Source: Chara braunii (taxonomy: Eukaryota > Streptophyta > Charophyceae > Charales > Characeae). From it: a stretch of 33,934 bases of DNA. Made by a program: the position numbers and the translations under genes. The DNA is taken from positions 3,639,582-3,673,515 of the forward strand of contig BFEA01000012.1 in NCBI GenBank assembly GCA_003427395.1, read 5' to 3'. Below the pieces are notes generated by a model. It worked only from the letters and a program-made list of their open reading frames with translations. It had not been told where the DNA came from and made no database searches. Positions 10,336 through 19,671 of the stretch are shown in pieces (the stretch's first letter is position 1; the number at the start of each line of letters is the position of its first letter).

Positions 10336-10466
10336 TGTACCTAATAGTTACAGTCAAGGGAGATCTGAAAGAAGAAGTAAAAAAGAAACTGTGCATAACT
10401 GAAAGAACGAAAAGAAAAGAACTGCACAGAAAAGGCAAAAAGAGCGATTTCAGTGTGCCTCATGCT

Positions 10467-10510
<44 letters not shown>

Positions 10511-10546
10511 AAAAACTACCCGAGCTGTCGCTAGGGGTGCTGATAA

Positions 10547-10677
10547 NNNNNNNNNNNNNNNNNNNNNNNNNNNNNNNNNNNNNNNNNNNNNNNNNNNNNN
10601 NNNNNNNNNNNNNNNNNNNNNNNNNNNNNNNNNNNNNNNNNNNNNNNNNNNNNNNNNNNNNNNNNNNNNNNNNNNNN
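10547..10677. other. assembly gap (131 N)
   Basis: A run of N. It falls inside the U6-containing retroposon, next to a 32-T homopolymer that probably caused the break. Confidence 1.
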
Positions 10678-10683
10678 TAGAAA

Positions 10684-10790
10684 GAAAAAATTTGGACCAT
10701 TTCTCGATTTATGCGTGTCATCCTTGCGCAGGGGCCATGCTAATCTTCTTTCTCTGTATCGTTCCGATTTTAACGGATGTCCCGAGGGAC
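10684..10790 (-). ncRNA. U6: U6 snRNA-like sequence (retropseudogene)
   Basis: The minus strand is nearly identical to plant U6: a GTCCCTCGGGACATCCG 5' hairpin, AACGATACAGAGA, the AGATTAGCATGGCCCCTGCG region, CAAGGATGACACGCATAAAT, and GAAATGGTCCAAATTTTTT. Differences include a shortened 5' loop and four extra bases (AAGA) between the ACAGAGA box and the AGC triad (about 10745-10755). Upstream (10791-10900) there is no plant upstream sequence element and no TATA at about -30, only A-runs and GA repeats. With its flanking target duplication this is a retroposed copy rather than an active gene. Confidence 0.9.
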
Positions 10791-10804
10791 CTGTCAGTTC
10801 TTTT

Positions 10805-11314
10805 CTCTCTCTCTCTTTTTTTTTTTTTTTTTTGTTTCTAAAAGTGCACTCTTTCAATTGATAGATGTATGATAATATATACTGGACTAGATTGACCTGT
10901 TCAAGTCAAAAAAATACAGGATTCGTCATAGTCTTCTCAACCTTCTGTGAAAGGCCTCCAAGGGAAGGAACAACGGAGTCATGTGTCTCTGTCTAGACAA
11001 TTCGTCATGAACTTGAAGAGACGGTTTCAGAGGCCCGCGCTTGTGGAGGTGGTATGGCCAAAGGTGACCAAAAAGATGTCCGCATTTGTATGAAACAGTG
11101 TTATGCATACTTATGCCCCTCATTCTTGGCATCGAAACCTGTGGTTACCTGACTTCATGCAATTGGGATTCATTCCAGATTGAACTCTGGTTGTTCCTGA
11201 GCAGCAGTGTGTTACGATCTGACTCGAATTCGAAAGCAATTGCTCAACTGAAAGACAATGCCAAATTGAGGAATGACAAGCCATCCACTTGCGAGAGAAA
11301 TGAGCGAACTTGGG
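10805..11314. other. no gene recognised
   Basis: A CT/T-rich run (10805-10834) is followed by about 480 bp without a supported gene, repeat or RNA. Confidence 0.4.
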
Positions 11315-11873
11315 AGAGAAGAAGAAGAAGAAGAAGAAGAAGAAGAAGAAGAAGAAGAAGAAGAAGAAGAAGAAGAAGAAGAAGAAGAAGAAGCAAGAAG
11401 AAGAAGCACCAAGAAGAAGAAGCAGCAAGAAGCAGCAAGAAGAAGCAAGAAGAAGAAGCAAGAAGAAGAAGCAAGAAGAAGAAGCAGAAAAAGAAGAAGA
11501 GCAAGAAGAAGAAGCAGAAAAAGAGGAAGAGCAAGAAGAAGAAGCAAGAAGAAGAAGCAGAAAAAGAAGAAGAGCAAGAAGAAGAAGCAGAAAAAGAGGA
11601 AGAGCAAGAAGAAGAAGCAGAAAAAGAGGAAGAGCAAGAAGAAGAAGAAGAAGAAGAAGAAGAAGAAGAAGAAGAAGAAGAAGAAGAAGAAGAAGAAGAA
11701 GAAGAAGAAGAAGCAAGGAGAAGAAGGCGCAAGGAGAAGAAGGCGCAAGGAGAAGAAGAGCGAGGAGAAGAAGAGCGAGGAGAAGAAGAAGAAGAAGAGC
11801 GAGAAGAAGAAGAAGAAGAAGAAGAAGAAGAAGAAGAAGAAGAAGAAGAAGAAGAAGAAGAAGAAGAAGAAGA
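11315..11873 (+). repeat. very long (GAA)n tract with 30-bp higher-order repeats
   Basis: About 560 bp is almost pure purine on this strand. Pure GAA runs (11315-11395, 11638-11712, 11805-11873) flank a core (about 11484-11640) built from a 30-bp unit, GCAGAAAAAGAGGAAGAGCA plus AGAAGAAGAA, in near-perfect copies. All frames stay open because of the triplet periodicity (poly-Glu, poly-Lys, poly-Arg or their complements), so the long open frames here are not evidence for a protein. Confidence 0.97.
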
Positions 11874-11958
11874 CCAGTGTAGTCCAAACTCAACTCCCCC
11901 CTTCCTTTGTCAACACCTCCAACGCCACCAATCTCCCCGAAGAACTTCAATTCAACGA

Positions 11959-11959
11959 C

Positions 11960-12019
<60 letters not shown>
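11959..12019. repeat. (AAT)n microsatellite
   Basis: About 20 uninterrupted AAT units lie 85 bp after the GAA tract. Confidence 0.97.
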
Positions 12020-12021
<2 letters not shown>

Positions 12022-12077
12022 AAGAATGAGCCGAGATCAATGTCTGATTCCACTCCTTACTGCTGCCACCACATGAG

Positions 12078-12138
12078 GTCCACCATAGCCATGGCCTCCA
12101 TCTTCCTCCACCTTTCAAGGTGGATGGCTATGGTGGAC
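12078..12138. repeat. nested perfect hairpin
   Basis: Outer 15-bp arms GTCCACCATAGCCAT (12078-12092) and ATGGCTATGGTGGAC (12124-12138) are perfect complements. Immediately inside the right arm is a second stem, CCACCTT-TC-AAGGTGG (12108-12123). It lies just before repeat copy B. It could be a terminal hairpin of that repeat or a relic MITE. Confidence 0.8.
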
Positions 12139-12194
12139 TACCGGGACCAACCCCGGTGTTCAAAGGACGATGCAAGGCCCATGAGCCTCCCTTA

Positions 12195-13088
12195 CTACGA
12201 CTGCCATGCCTAAACTAAAGCTTGAGTGTCTTGGTGCAGCGCTCCCCACATTGGGGTCTTCAGGATGCAGCACCCACTGGAAGATGAAGGTGCCGAATTC
12301 AGGTAAGTACCCTGGTCACTCTCCCCCATAGCCTCCTCCTTCCTCCTCCTCCTACTGGTTACCTTCCTTCATAGCCCACGTGGGGTGCTGGTCTCCTTCG
12401 TCTCCCTGCAGCTGCTCTTGCTTAGTGCAGCACGACCTAGCGCTCCAGGTGCAGTAGCACCCGTTCGCATACCGCACAAATGAGGCAGAGCATCAAGTGC
12501 CACTCCAATTTATACTGGATGGACTCGGAGCGGTGACTTTCCCTGGCCGCTCAGCCTCCCAAGCAACCGGTACCTCCTCTGTTTCGGAGGGAAACATCAT
12601 GGAAGAACTCCTCCATTTCGGAGGGAACATCATTGCAGACCTGATACCGACTTCGGGCCTCAGACCCAGCTACCGTACTCCTAAGTTCTACGCTAGACCA
12701 AAAGGTACCAACTTTTGTCTTCTTCTGCTCAGCCTACGACCACTTGAGTGCTGCCGGCCTGTGCCACTTCCACTTGAGGGTGCCCTAACCTACCCCTCAG
12801 CTACCGCTTGGCTACTTGAGTGTTTTCCCCGCTGCAACCCCCACTGCCCTCACTGCCACGACCACAAGTAAGTACCAGGCCCGCGGGCCATTCCAAGCAC
12901 ACAAGTACCCAGGCAGGTCACACACACATGCAACACTCAGACAATCAGACAAGCATGCAGAAACCAGCAAGCATACACACGCACAGACTTAGAAATCTCA
13001 GCAGAAAGTGGAAACCTCAGCAAAGTACCCATTCCAGCGGCAAAACTCAGAAAGCAGCACGGTTCCCAGTCTTGAGATTTTGCAGGTA
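12195..13088 (+). repeat. dispersed repeat, copy B (pair with 7540-8403)
   Basis: It shares ordered blocks with 7540-8403. Both donor-like sites are kept: CAGGTAAGTAC at 12300-12310 and CAAGTAAGTACC at 12865-12876. Copy B carries an extra tandem repetition of the TTTCGGAGGGAA(A)CATCAT block (about 12580-12635). It differs from copy A by many substitutions and indels, so the two are old copies. No protein and no terminal repeats were recognised. Confidence 0.8.
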
Positions 13089-13842
13089 ATTACAAGTGAA
13101 TGGTTTTTGCCATCAGATCAACCATAATTTTTTTTTTGGCTTAAAAGTTAAACAATAGGGATTATAGGGATATATAAAAAAGAGACTCAAGACGTTCATC
13201 ACATAGATTTTTTTGGAGATCTTTTTGGATGTAATGTAGGTAAACATTTGGCAGGCAAACGTGTGGCAATGCTAGGGGAGAAAAAAAGAAGGGAAAAGTG
13301 CATTACCAAGTCACTCAGGTTAGGACACGACAAAACTTGCCCAGTCAACAAAAATAGCTGGATGATCTACGCCTGGACATGGAGATATTTACGTGCATGC
13401 TGACGAGGCTAATTTTTTTAATCCTGTCACTGGAGACAGGTTGTTTCTGCCCTTGACATCCCCCCCCAAAGCAGAAAAACTTGAAAAAGAACAACGAGGT
13501 GCAATCTCTAAGCTCCAGTAAGCAGTCCTTATGTGAACTTTCTCAATGTATGAACGTGCCAGCACGCCGACCTCAAGGATCCAATTCCAAGGACATGCTG
13601 GTGTGCACAGACGCCATGGCGACTTCCATCAACGAGAAGTGTTTACAGGCAGAAAAGAACCTGTGGGCGAAAAGGGGCAGCTCAGCGGAGGAGACCGATA
13701 CGCACTGGCATGTGGTCTTCCAAGACTTGCACTGCAATGTTACATTCTCACTCTCTCTCTGTGTCTCTATGTCCGTGCCCCCTCACCTGCTCACCCCCCT
13801 TCTTTCCCCTTCTTAACCCCCCCTTTCCCTGCTTTGCAGGAT
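13089..13842. other. no supported gene; ends in a strong polypyrimidine tract
   Basis: Mostly unremarkable sequence, with T-runs near 13130 and 13412. From 13745 to 13842 the plus strand becomes strongly pyrimidine-rich and ends in CCCTGCTTTGCAG, a good 3' splice site consensus (see 13843-13929). Confidence 0.4.
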
Positions 13843-13929
13843 GTGAAAACGTCATATTCAAAGTTCAAACTGGATCCGGCGCTGACCAACTCCGAAGAGA
13901 GAACAGAACAGACTGAGAACAGACTCTAG
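13843..13929 (+). CDS. possible terminal exon of an unidentified gene
   Basis: Immediately after a canonical acceptor (long CT-rich tract, TTTGCAG) a frame reads DVKTSYSKFKLDPALTNSEE and on to a TAG at 13927-13929, 29 codons. The peptide is hydrophilic and unrecognised. No confident upstream exon was found. The gene, if real, would converge on the DUF1997 gene ending at 14282 on the other strand. Confidence 0.25.
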   Translation: MKTSYSKFKLDPALTNSEERTEQTENRL

Positions 13930-14281
13930 GTTTGAAACTGGAGGCTATGAAGTAACTCCCATTTGGACTTGCACCCATATGTGTTGCATGTTCCCTGCTT
14001 TCCTTCATGGTACTGTTGTTTACCAGAGGATATTGAAAGCCAGCTCACTCTCAGCTAGTGATTTCTTTCCTTTTTTTTCTCTGGAGCAGGGCGACCCCTC
14101 GGTTATTGTGGGACAGGATTGAACTCTTCACCCTTCGTCCACCAGCCAAGCACACAGGAATTGTAAACTAAGAACAAGGACCATTTTTGCCGAAAAAAGG
14201 GAGAGGGCACCAACTTCACTGAGCATTTAAGGCTACAACTTTTGGTGGTCCCTTGAAGTTCCAGCCTACGTGAAACGATTG
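13930..14281. other. intergenic, no gene recognised
   Basis: Sequence between the putative plus-strand exon and the stop codon of the minus-strand DUF1997 gene. It would contain the 3' UTR of the latter. No clear feature was found. Confidence 0.4.
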
Positions 14282-15271
14282 TCATGAGGGATGATGCAGA
14301 GGCGCACCGTTGGTTTCCATTCGATTTGCATTCTTTGAGACCGTGGAAGCCCATGCCGTGTAGTCGTCCTTGAGTTGCTGAAGAAAGAGAGGGACAAGCC
14401 TTTCAAGCAATGCTTGAAGCAATGTATTTCCTGGGACCTCCACTGCAGAAATTGGCAGCATGGTAAAGGGTAGAGTAAAGACTTCTAGAGAAACCGATAA
14501 GTTGACATCATTCTTGAGTAAGAGCTGCCGAGAACCCATCGGCTCCCAATGGAGACGATTGGAAAGACTTGCAGAGAATCTCCTGTTTATTTCGTGAACC
14601 TGATTGGAACCCTCGAATCTGCAGGAGAGCATCTCCACCAGGCAATCAGAGTCTGCAACAGTCACTTGCAAGTCAATGACGGGTGTGACAGCTATTCCAA
14701 AGAATTCTGTTGTCCCAAGGTAACACCGGTACAGATCGTCCTCCAGAGGTTCGATCTTCCTGAGAGCCCTGGCATTCAACATGCTCTCTCTGCCTGCTGG
14801 CTGGCGGAGAAATGAGCTTAGTGCATATGGCTTCCCTGACGCCTCAACATTCCCAGATAAGGTGAAACGTGAAACGCTGCTCTTGGATGCCGAAAGGTTG
14901 GCTATCTTGGCCTCATCTGTTGATTCAGCGGTGGCAACAACATGTCTACCTGCAGATGGAAGCTGCTTCAATGACATCCTCCGCAGCCTCTGCCAATCAT
15001 GCCCATTCGACTTGCCCTGCCTCAGCTCTGCCCCTCCACGAGGCCCCCAGTGAGAAAACAACTCCCTCCACGAAGGGGCGCAAAATTTTCCTGCCAGGGA
15101 AACCATGTTTCGGGCTGCAACCTTAGAGTGACCCCGCAGGAAATCCTCTTTGGTCGTGGAATGTTTGGCGCTATTACGAAGATGACACTGTACCCTCAAG
15201 ATGAGTTCATGATCCGTGGTCGTGAGAGTTTGTTTGCAAATTACCACAGAGGAGTAAGAAGGAATTAGCAT
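14282..15271 (-). CDS. DUF1997-family protein, probable plastid protein
   Basis: A 329-codon uninterrupted frame with a true ATG. Residues about 135-309 match the plant/cyanobacterial DUF1997 pattern as I know it: an N-terminal YALSSFLRQPAGRESMLNAR stretch ending in the alanine-arginine of the family's DAER-like motif, then LYRCYL...FFGIAVTPVIDLQV, EMLSCRFEGS, RFSASLSNRLHW, and a C-terminal amphipathic segment ALLERLVPLFLQQLKDDYTAWAS. The fold is thought to be SRPBCC-like; the biochemical role is unknown. The first 130 residues are rich in Ser, Arg and Lys with few acidic residues, as in a chloroplast transit peptide. The start is uncertain: ATG at 15271, or Met56 (about 15106), which would place MVSLAGKFCAPSWRELF at the N-terminus. 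It has no introns here, is intact among decayed elements, and a LINE begins about 140 bp upstream in the opposite direction. Confidence 0.8.
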   Translation of the reverse strand: MLIPSYSSVVICKQTLTTTDHELILRVQCHLRNSAKHSTTKEDFLRGHSKVAARNMVSLAGKFCAPSWRELFSHWGPRGGAELRQGKSNGHDWQRLRRMSLKQLPSAGRHVVATAESTDEAKIANLSASKSSVSRFTLSGNVEASGKPYALSSFLRQPAGRESMLNARALRKIEPLEDDLYRCYLGTTEFFGIAVTPVIDLQVTVADSDCLVEMLSCRFEGSNQVHEINRRFSASLSNRLHWEPMGSRQLLLKNDVNLSVSLEVFTLPFTMLPISAVEVPGNTLLQALLERLVPLFLQQLKDDYTAWASTVSKNANRMETNGAPLHHPS

Positions 15272-15296
15272 GGCCCTGCGGCTGCTGCTACTGCTG

Positions 15297-15304
15297 CTTT
15301 TATA
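15297..15304 (-). promoter_or_regulatory. TATA box candidate for the DUF1997 gene
   Basis: TATAAAAG on the minus strand lies 26-33 bp before the ATG at 15271. With initiation about 30 bp downstream, that ATG would be at or near the cap site, which favours the downstream Met56 as the real start, or else a different promoter. Confidence 0.4.
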
Positions 15305-15517
15305 GCTACAGCAAAAGGCTCAGACTAATTTCACCCTCAAAGGATTCAGGTTCTGGAGGAGAGTAAACGTAGCCCAACATTTCCGAAGACCATGCACGGA
15401 TTGCAGCTGAGATGAAATCCAGGAACTGCAACAGGATCAATCTGTACAATCACACCGTGGAAAAACCAGACAAATGCAAGACCGAGGCGGGCTTTCTCAG
15501 TATCATACAAGCAGACA

Positions 15518-16540
15518 TTGATGAGAGAGAACTTATGGGTCCAGCTCGACAGAATCCTGCCCGGTTACCCCGGGCTGGTGGTCAACAGACTGGAGAGACA
15601 GTACCCGACAAACAAAATCCTGAAATGGATTTTACCAATGCCGGAGTTCCTGTCCCACCACATCGGAATGATGACAGCCATTCTGGATGTGAAAACCGAA
15701 GACCCAGTGGTTTTCCACACAGAATGAACACTCCTGATCAACGACAAAGCCGTTGACATCACAGTATCGACCAAGGCATTTCCCATCTGCTTCAGGTGCA
15801 GAGAGAGAGGGCACACAGGGTCGGGCCCTGCATGCCTCAAATTCCCGAAACAGCAGAGAGAAAGGAAACTCCACCCCAACATGCTGGTCGAGGTACAGGA
15901 CGCCCCGAGGACCTGGTACATTGTCGACCCAACCTACGATGGATGGGTCTTCGAGGACAACCTGGACGAGCCGGAATGGATCTGGCATTTTACAGACAAA
16001 GAACCAGCAACAAAGAAGCCAGACATCTTTCTTCCCCCCGACAGCAGGTGACAAAAGAAGGCAACAGGGAAGGAGACAGGGAACCCAACAAAAATCAAGG
16101 CAATTCCCCTCAATGATTCCAGGGTAATCAGGGAGGAAAAAGCAAGGGAAAACCTGCCTTGGGACCTGGACTCAGTCCGGGTACAGATGGAGGAGGAATA
16201 TGAACAACAACCAGAAAAAATTCAAGAGAGAATCTCCAAATTCATCAGCAGCAAAGAAGAAGAGGCAAAACAAGCCTCTAACAAAGAGGCAAAACGAGCA
16301 CGGACGGACAGCAAAAGATCCATGGAGAAGGAAGAAAGGATCAAAGAAGGAGAAGAACCAGATTCAAAGAAAAGGAGGGGACTGGCAAAGGACAACAGCG
16401 ATAATCAACCGAAGATCCCCGAGGGGGGGAAACCGTCAAGCCTAGCAACAAAGGGGGAGCAGGGGCACAGCAGCAGCGCTGCTGATACCAGTGCAAACTT
16501 CGCTACCTCGGCATCCTCAAGCGAGGAAGACGAGGCATAA
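15518..16540 (+). pseudogene. LINE ORF1, nucleic-acid-binding protein (broken)
   Basis: One frame is followed from 15518 (MRENLWVQLDRILPGYPG, DUF4283-like) to the TAA at 16538-16540. It has internal TGA stops at 15725-15727 and 16049-16051, both consistent with single-base changes. A zinc knuckle has Cys at 15788 and 15797, His at 15812 and Cys at 15833, giving CX2CX4HX6C, longer in the last gap than the usual X4. A Lys/Glu-rich tail (about 16187-16540) follows. ORF1 proteins of this class bind the LINE RNA. Coding-like sequence continues past 16540 in the same frame to a stop near 16710. Confidence 0.75.
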
Positions 16541-17883
16541 AAGAGATCCCTCCAATGGTTGAGAGACTACATCAGCAAAGCCAAAGCTGATCGAGAACAC
16601 CTCTTCGACATCCGAACGACCTGCATGAAGCACATGGAAAGGACACAGAATCAGAAAAAGGGGACAGCAGCAGGGCTTAAGATGACATCTAGCCAAGATG
16701 ATCTGCTGGTATAAGAAGAGGAATTTTCCGAATAGGGAATTAAGGATAAGGATATGACGCAGGTGGGCACAAAGGACGCTCTTTAGGACCTGAGATCCAA
16801 AAAGCGGAAGACTGCCATGAACCCAAGAAAAAAGGGAATCTCCACAGGCCAGACTGGAACAGAACACGCAGAAAAATCAGCAAGGTCTGAGTTGGAACAA
16901 GAAATTGCAATGGTGGAAGCACAGGCCGAAAAACTGAAAAAGTTGAACAAGGACTACGAACCTGAGTTTTTTTTCTCTCGGACACATAGCGGAAGGGAAG
17001 GCTCCTGAGGTGCTAGGACAAGCACAAACAGCAAAGTTGACCCTGATGGGAACCCGCCCTCTCCTGGCGGCATGCTATGTAGAAGAGAAGAAAGAATGGC
17101 AGGTTGCCACAGACGTACCCTTCACAATCCCCAAGATTGACGAAGGACAGAATGTGGCGTCCATCCTCCATGAGAAAATCCCACCAGCCTATCTGCTGGC
17201 CGTTTTTTAGATTGAATCTCCGGTGGGGCAGCCCGGTCATGGAATGCAAGAGACACCGTAGGCAGGACATGAAGGCACTGGCAGCCGGACTGACCCCGAA
17301 GAATCACAAGCAGACCAAACAGACCCCAGGTCTCACAGATCTTTTACTCCCCTCATTGAAAAGATGCCTAAGGGTGCCAAGTTGAGAGGAGGGATGATAG
17401 TGCCTTTGGAACACGTTGACGACTATCCCATACAACGTGCTGTCTGGGATAGGCATCCCCGCTGAACTGCAAGCTGCCTCTCTGGTAGAATTAATCAGCA
17501 AGGGAATCTTCACAGGGGATCACGATCTAGAGCATGTGCAATAGACATGGAAATATACTGTAGGGATGAGTGCTCGGAAGAAGAAATGGAAGATGAGACA
17601 GATGAATGGGCTATGGAGAGATATGAGTCAGATTTGAAGACATCTCCGGGCAAAGGGATCAGCGACAGTATTCGTGAGTACAGAATGGACGAATCACCAC
17701 CCAGTACCGAGGCTGATCCTCCGGGGGCGTCCAACGAGTCAATGGAGACCCGGGGGATCGGGAGCTTCCTAGATTAACAACCCCAGATTCCGGCCTGACA
17801 ACGTTAGTCATCCAACCCTCTCCACGAACCAAGTGAGAAAAGAGGCCAGCGAGAGAGGATGAAAGGTAAATTGGAGGACACAA
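16541..17883 (+). other. LINE inter-ORF / ORF1 tail remnants
   Basis: Short open stretches in several frames (about 16541-16710, 16817-17008, 17010-17210, 17547-17777) are rich in Lys, Glu and Ser and look like a decayed ORF1 tail. No domain was recognised in them. The segment 17547-17777 is acidic (EEEMEDETDEW). The endonuclease frame starts at about 17884. Confidence 0.45.
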
Positions 17884-18660
17884 GGAATCACGGTTCGAGG
17901 CTGGAACATCAACGGCCTAGGTAACATTCTCATTAAAGAAGACAAACTTAATGACATTATCAAAGGACTTAAAGATGACTCAAATAAACTAGCTGATATC
18001 ATTCTCCTACAAGAAACGCACTTAACCAATTCAGAGGACCACAAAACGATCAAAACGTTTTTTACAAAGAAGCTAGGGGGGTTCAATGACCAGGTATGGG
18101 CATCAGATAACAACTCGAGCACAAAGGAGGCAACTATCCTAATACCAAAATCGTCAAGATTTTACACAGCAGGAACGGTGTAAGAGAAGCAAGAGGACAT
18201 CGAAGCGGGAAGATGGCGCCTGATGGATCTGAAATGGAAAGAAGAAGAATTCAGAATGATTAACATCTACGCACCAAACAACCAAGCAGAGATATCAGAA
18301 TTCATATTATCAATAGGGACGCTAGTGACACCTCTAACTGCCTGCATAATACCAAGGGATTGGAACGCGGCTCTCGATCCCAATAACGACAGAATCTCAC
18401 GAACAACAACATCCCATGCATCCCCCGGTGCTCAAACTCATGATGAACCATAGTTTGAAAGACCTTCCACACACTACATCCAGGTAAAAAAACCTTTTCG
18501 TTGATAAAGAAGAACCATGCTCACCACACGGCTTTCTTTCGGATCAACTATTTCCTTGCCTCTGAACATATGATGGGTACCATCAAGGAGGCTGGCATTT
18601 CGAGACTCGCCCCATACATGGGACTGGACCACAAACCCATTGAGTTGATCCTCAGTTTTC
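17884..18660 (+). pseudogene. LINE ORF2 endonuclease domain (broken)
   Basis: An APE-type endonuclease that nicks target DNA to prime reverse transcription. Motifs in order: VRGWNINGLG (17893 on), DIILLQETHL with the catalytic Glu near 18012, GRWRLMDLKW and INIYAPN (about 18210-18280), and IIPRDWNAALDP (about 18345), where the usual GGDWN/GGDFN has become PRDWN. After a frame change near 18460-18500 come FRINYFLAS and LDHKPIEL (the C-terminal Asp-His pair, Leu replacing the usual Ser before it). A TAA at 18181-18183 and a TAG at 18451-18453 break it. Confidence 0.8.
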
Positions 18661-19671
18661 ATCAATACATCATGAAAGGCACCAACTTTCACAAATTGAA
18701 TAATTTTCTCCTCCTAAGCCAAGTTTTCCAAGATGAGATACGGGAGTGTTGGCAAAATTTGAGGGGCTCATTCTTAGAGGGACAAGACATATGGGAATGG
18801 TTCCAAGATAACTACCTCTTGTTGACACAATCATCAGCACACATTTCAAGGAAATTAGCTAACAACCGAAGGATGAGGAAGCAATCCCTAGAGATGTCAC
18901 TAAAGATCGTCGAAGCCAAGCTAGAAAATGACCCCTCCTCCACCCTTCATTCAAACACTTTTGAAAAAGCGAGGGAAGAACTGGCAATATGAAGGCCATG
19001 GGAACTGAGTGGGCTACAGATTAGAGCAAGAATGATGGAGTATGAATTGAATAAATCAATGACCAAACACTTCTTCACGAGAATAAAAGCTAACAAAAGG
19101 TCAAATGCAATTGAAGGACTCAAAGAACTCACAAACTAACAACACAGAAGGACATAGAGTGATCGTATGTTGGAAATAGCCAAAGGATTCTTCCAGGTTT
19201 TATACCAAACAAAAACTTAAACCCCTCCCTTCAAGGCCGTACGAGAGGTGAGATCCAGAATGCTACAATTCCTCAACAAGACAATCTCTACGGAACAAGC
19301 AGTGGAGCTAGACAAACCCATCATTTTGGATGAATTGAAGTTTGCAGTCCATAGCATGAACAATGACGAGTCACCAAGGTTGGACGACCTAACCAAGGAG
19401 TTCTGCGAACAATTTTGGCCATTGATGGGTAATGATCTCTTCCACTTTTACAAGGACAGTTGGGCAAAGGGAGGTATGGGAGAATTGCTAAGCAGCAGTG
19501 TAGTGACCCTTCTATACAAAAAAGGAGACTGAGAGTATATACGAAATTATAGGCCAATATCACTACTCACCCTTTCGTACAAGATCCTGGCCAAAGCTCT
19601 AGCACACAGGATACTGGTTCTCACGGACAAATGCTTTCACATAGACCAAGCCCGATTTATCCCAGGGTTGT
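18661..19671 (+). pseudogene. LINE ORF2 linker and RT fingers (broken, 3' truncated)
   Basis: This is the continuation of the endonuclease's last frame. It is readable to 19671 in a single frame, with stops at 18990-18992, 19137-19139, 19155-19157, 19218-19220 and 19530-19532. RT signatures are DDLTKEF(C)EQFW (about 19380-19420), VVTLLYKKGD (19500-19529), IRNYRPISLLTLSYKILAKA (about 19539-19598) and FIPG at 19656-19667. Everything from the palm onward is absent at this place. Confidence 0.8.

Larger units (their letters stand above)
10465..10804 (-). mobile_element. retroposed U6-snRNA chimera with target-site duplication and poly(A)
   Basis: CTGTCAGTTC plus four T is found at both ends (10465-10478 and 10791-10804) and forms a 10-14 bp target-site duplication. 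Read on the minus strand, the insert begins at exactly nucleotide 1 of U6 (10790). It runs through the U6 T-tract, enters an unsequenced gap (10547-10677), emerges in an unrelated 3' segment (10546-10507) and ends in a run of about 32 A. This is the anatomy of snRNA/LINE template-switch retroposons known from mammals (U6-L1 chimeras). The gap hides the junction between the two RNAs. Confidence 0.75.
15410..19671 (+). mobile_element. decayed L1-type LINE, truncated inside the RT
   Basis: ORF1 with a zinc knuckle (15518-16540), an apurinic/apyrimidinic-type endonuclease (17884-18660) and the start of a reverse transcriptase (to 19671) lie in the normal order on the plus strand, with many stops. 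Homology ends abruptly at FIPG in the RT fingers (19656-19667). The palm with its catalytic aspartates is missing. The 5' end is not defined. It is oriented head-to-head with the DUF1997 gene. A LINE 3' fragment in the same orientation begins at 22041 and may be the other end of the same insertion, split by later DNA. Confidence 0.85.

Noticed and set aside
10684-10790. Functional U6 gene
   Set aside because: No upstream sequence element or TATA at the required distance, flanking target duplication and poly(A), and a 4-nt insertion in the catalytic spacing.
11086-12118. Very long poly-Glu, poly-Lys, poly-Arg, poly-Leu and poly-Ser open frames on both strands
   Set aside because: They are produced by GAA and AAT triplet periodicity; all frames are open, and there is no flanking coding signal.
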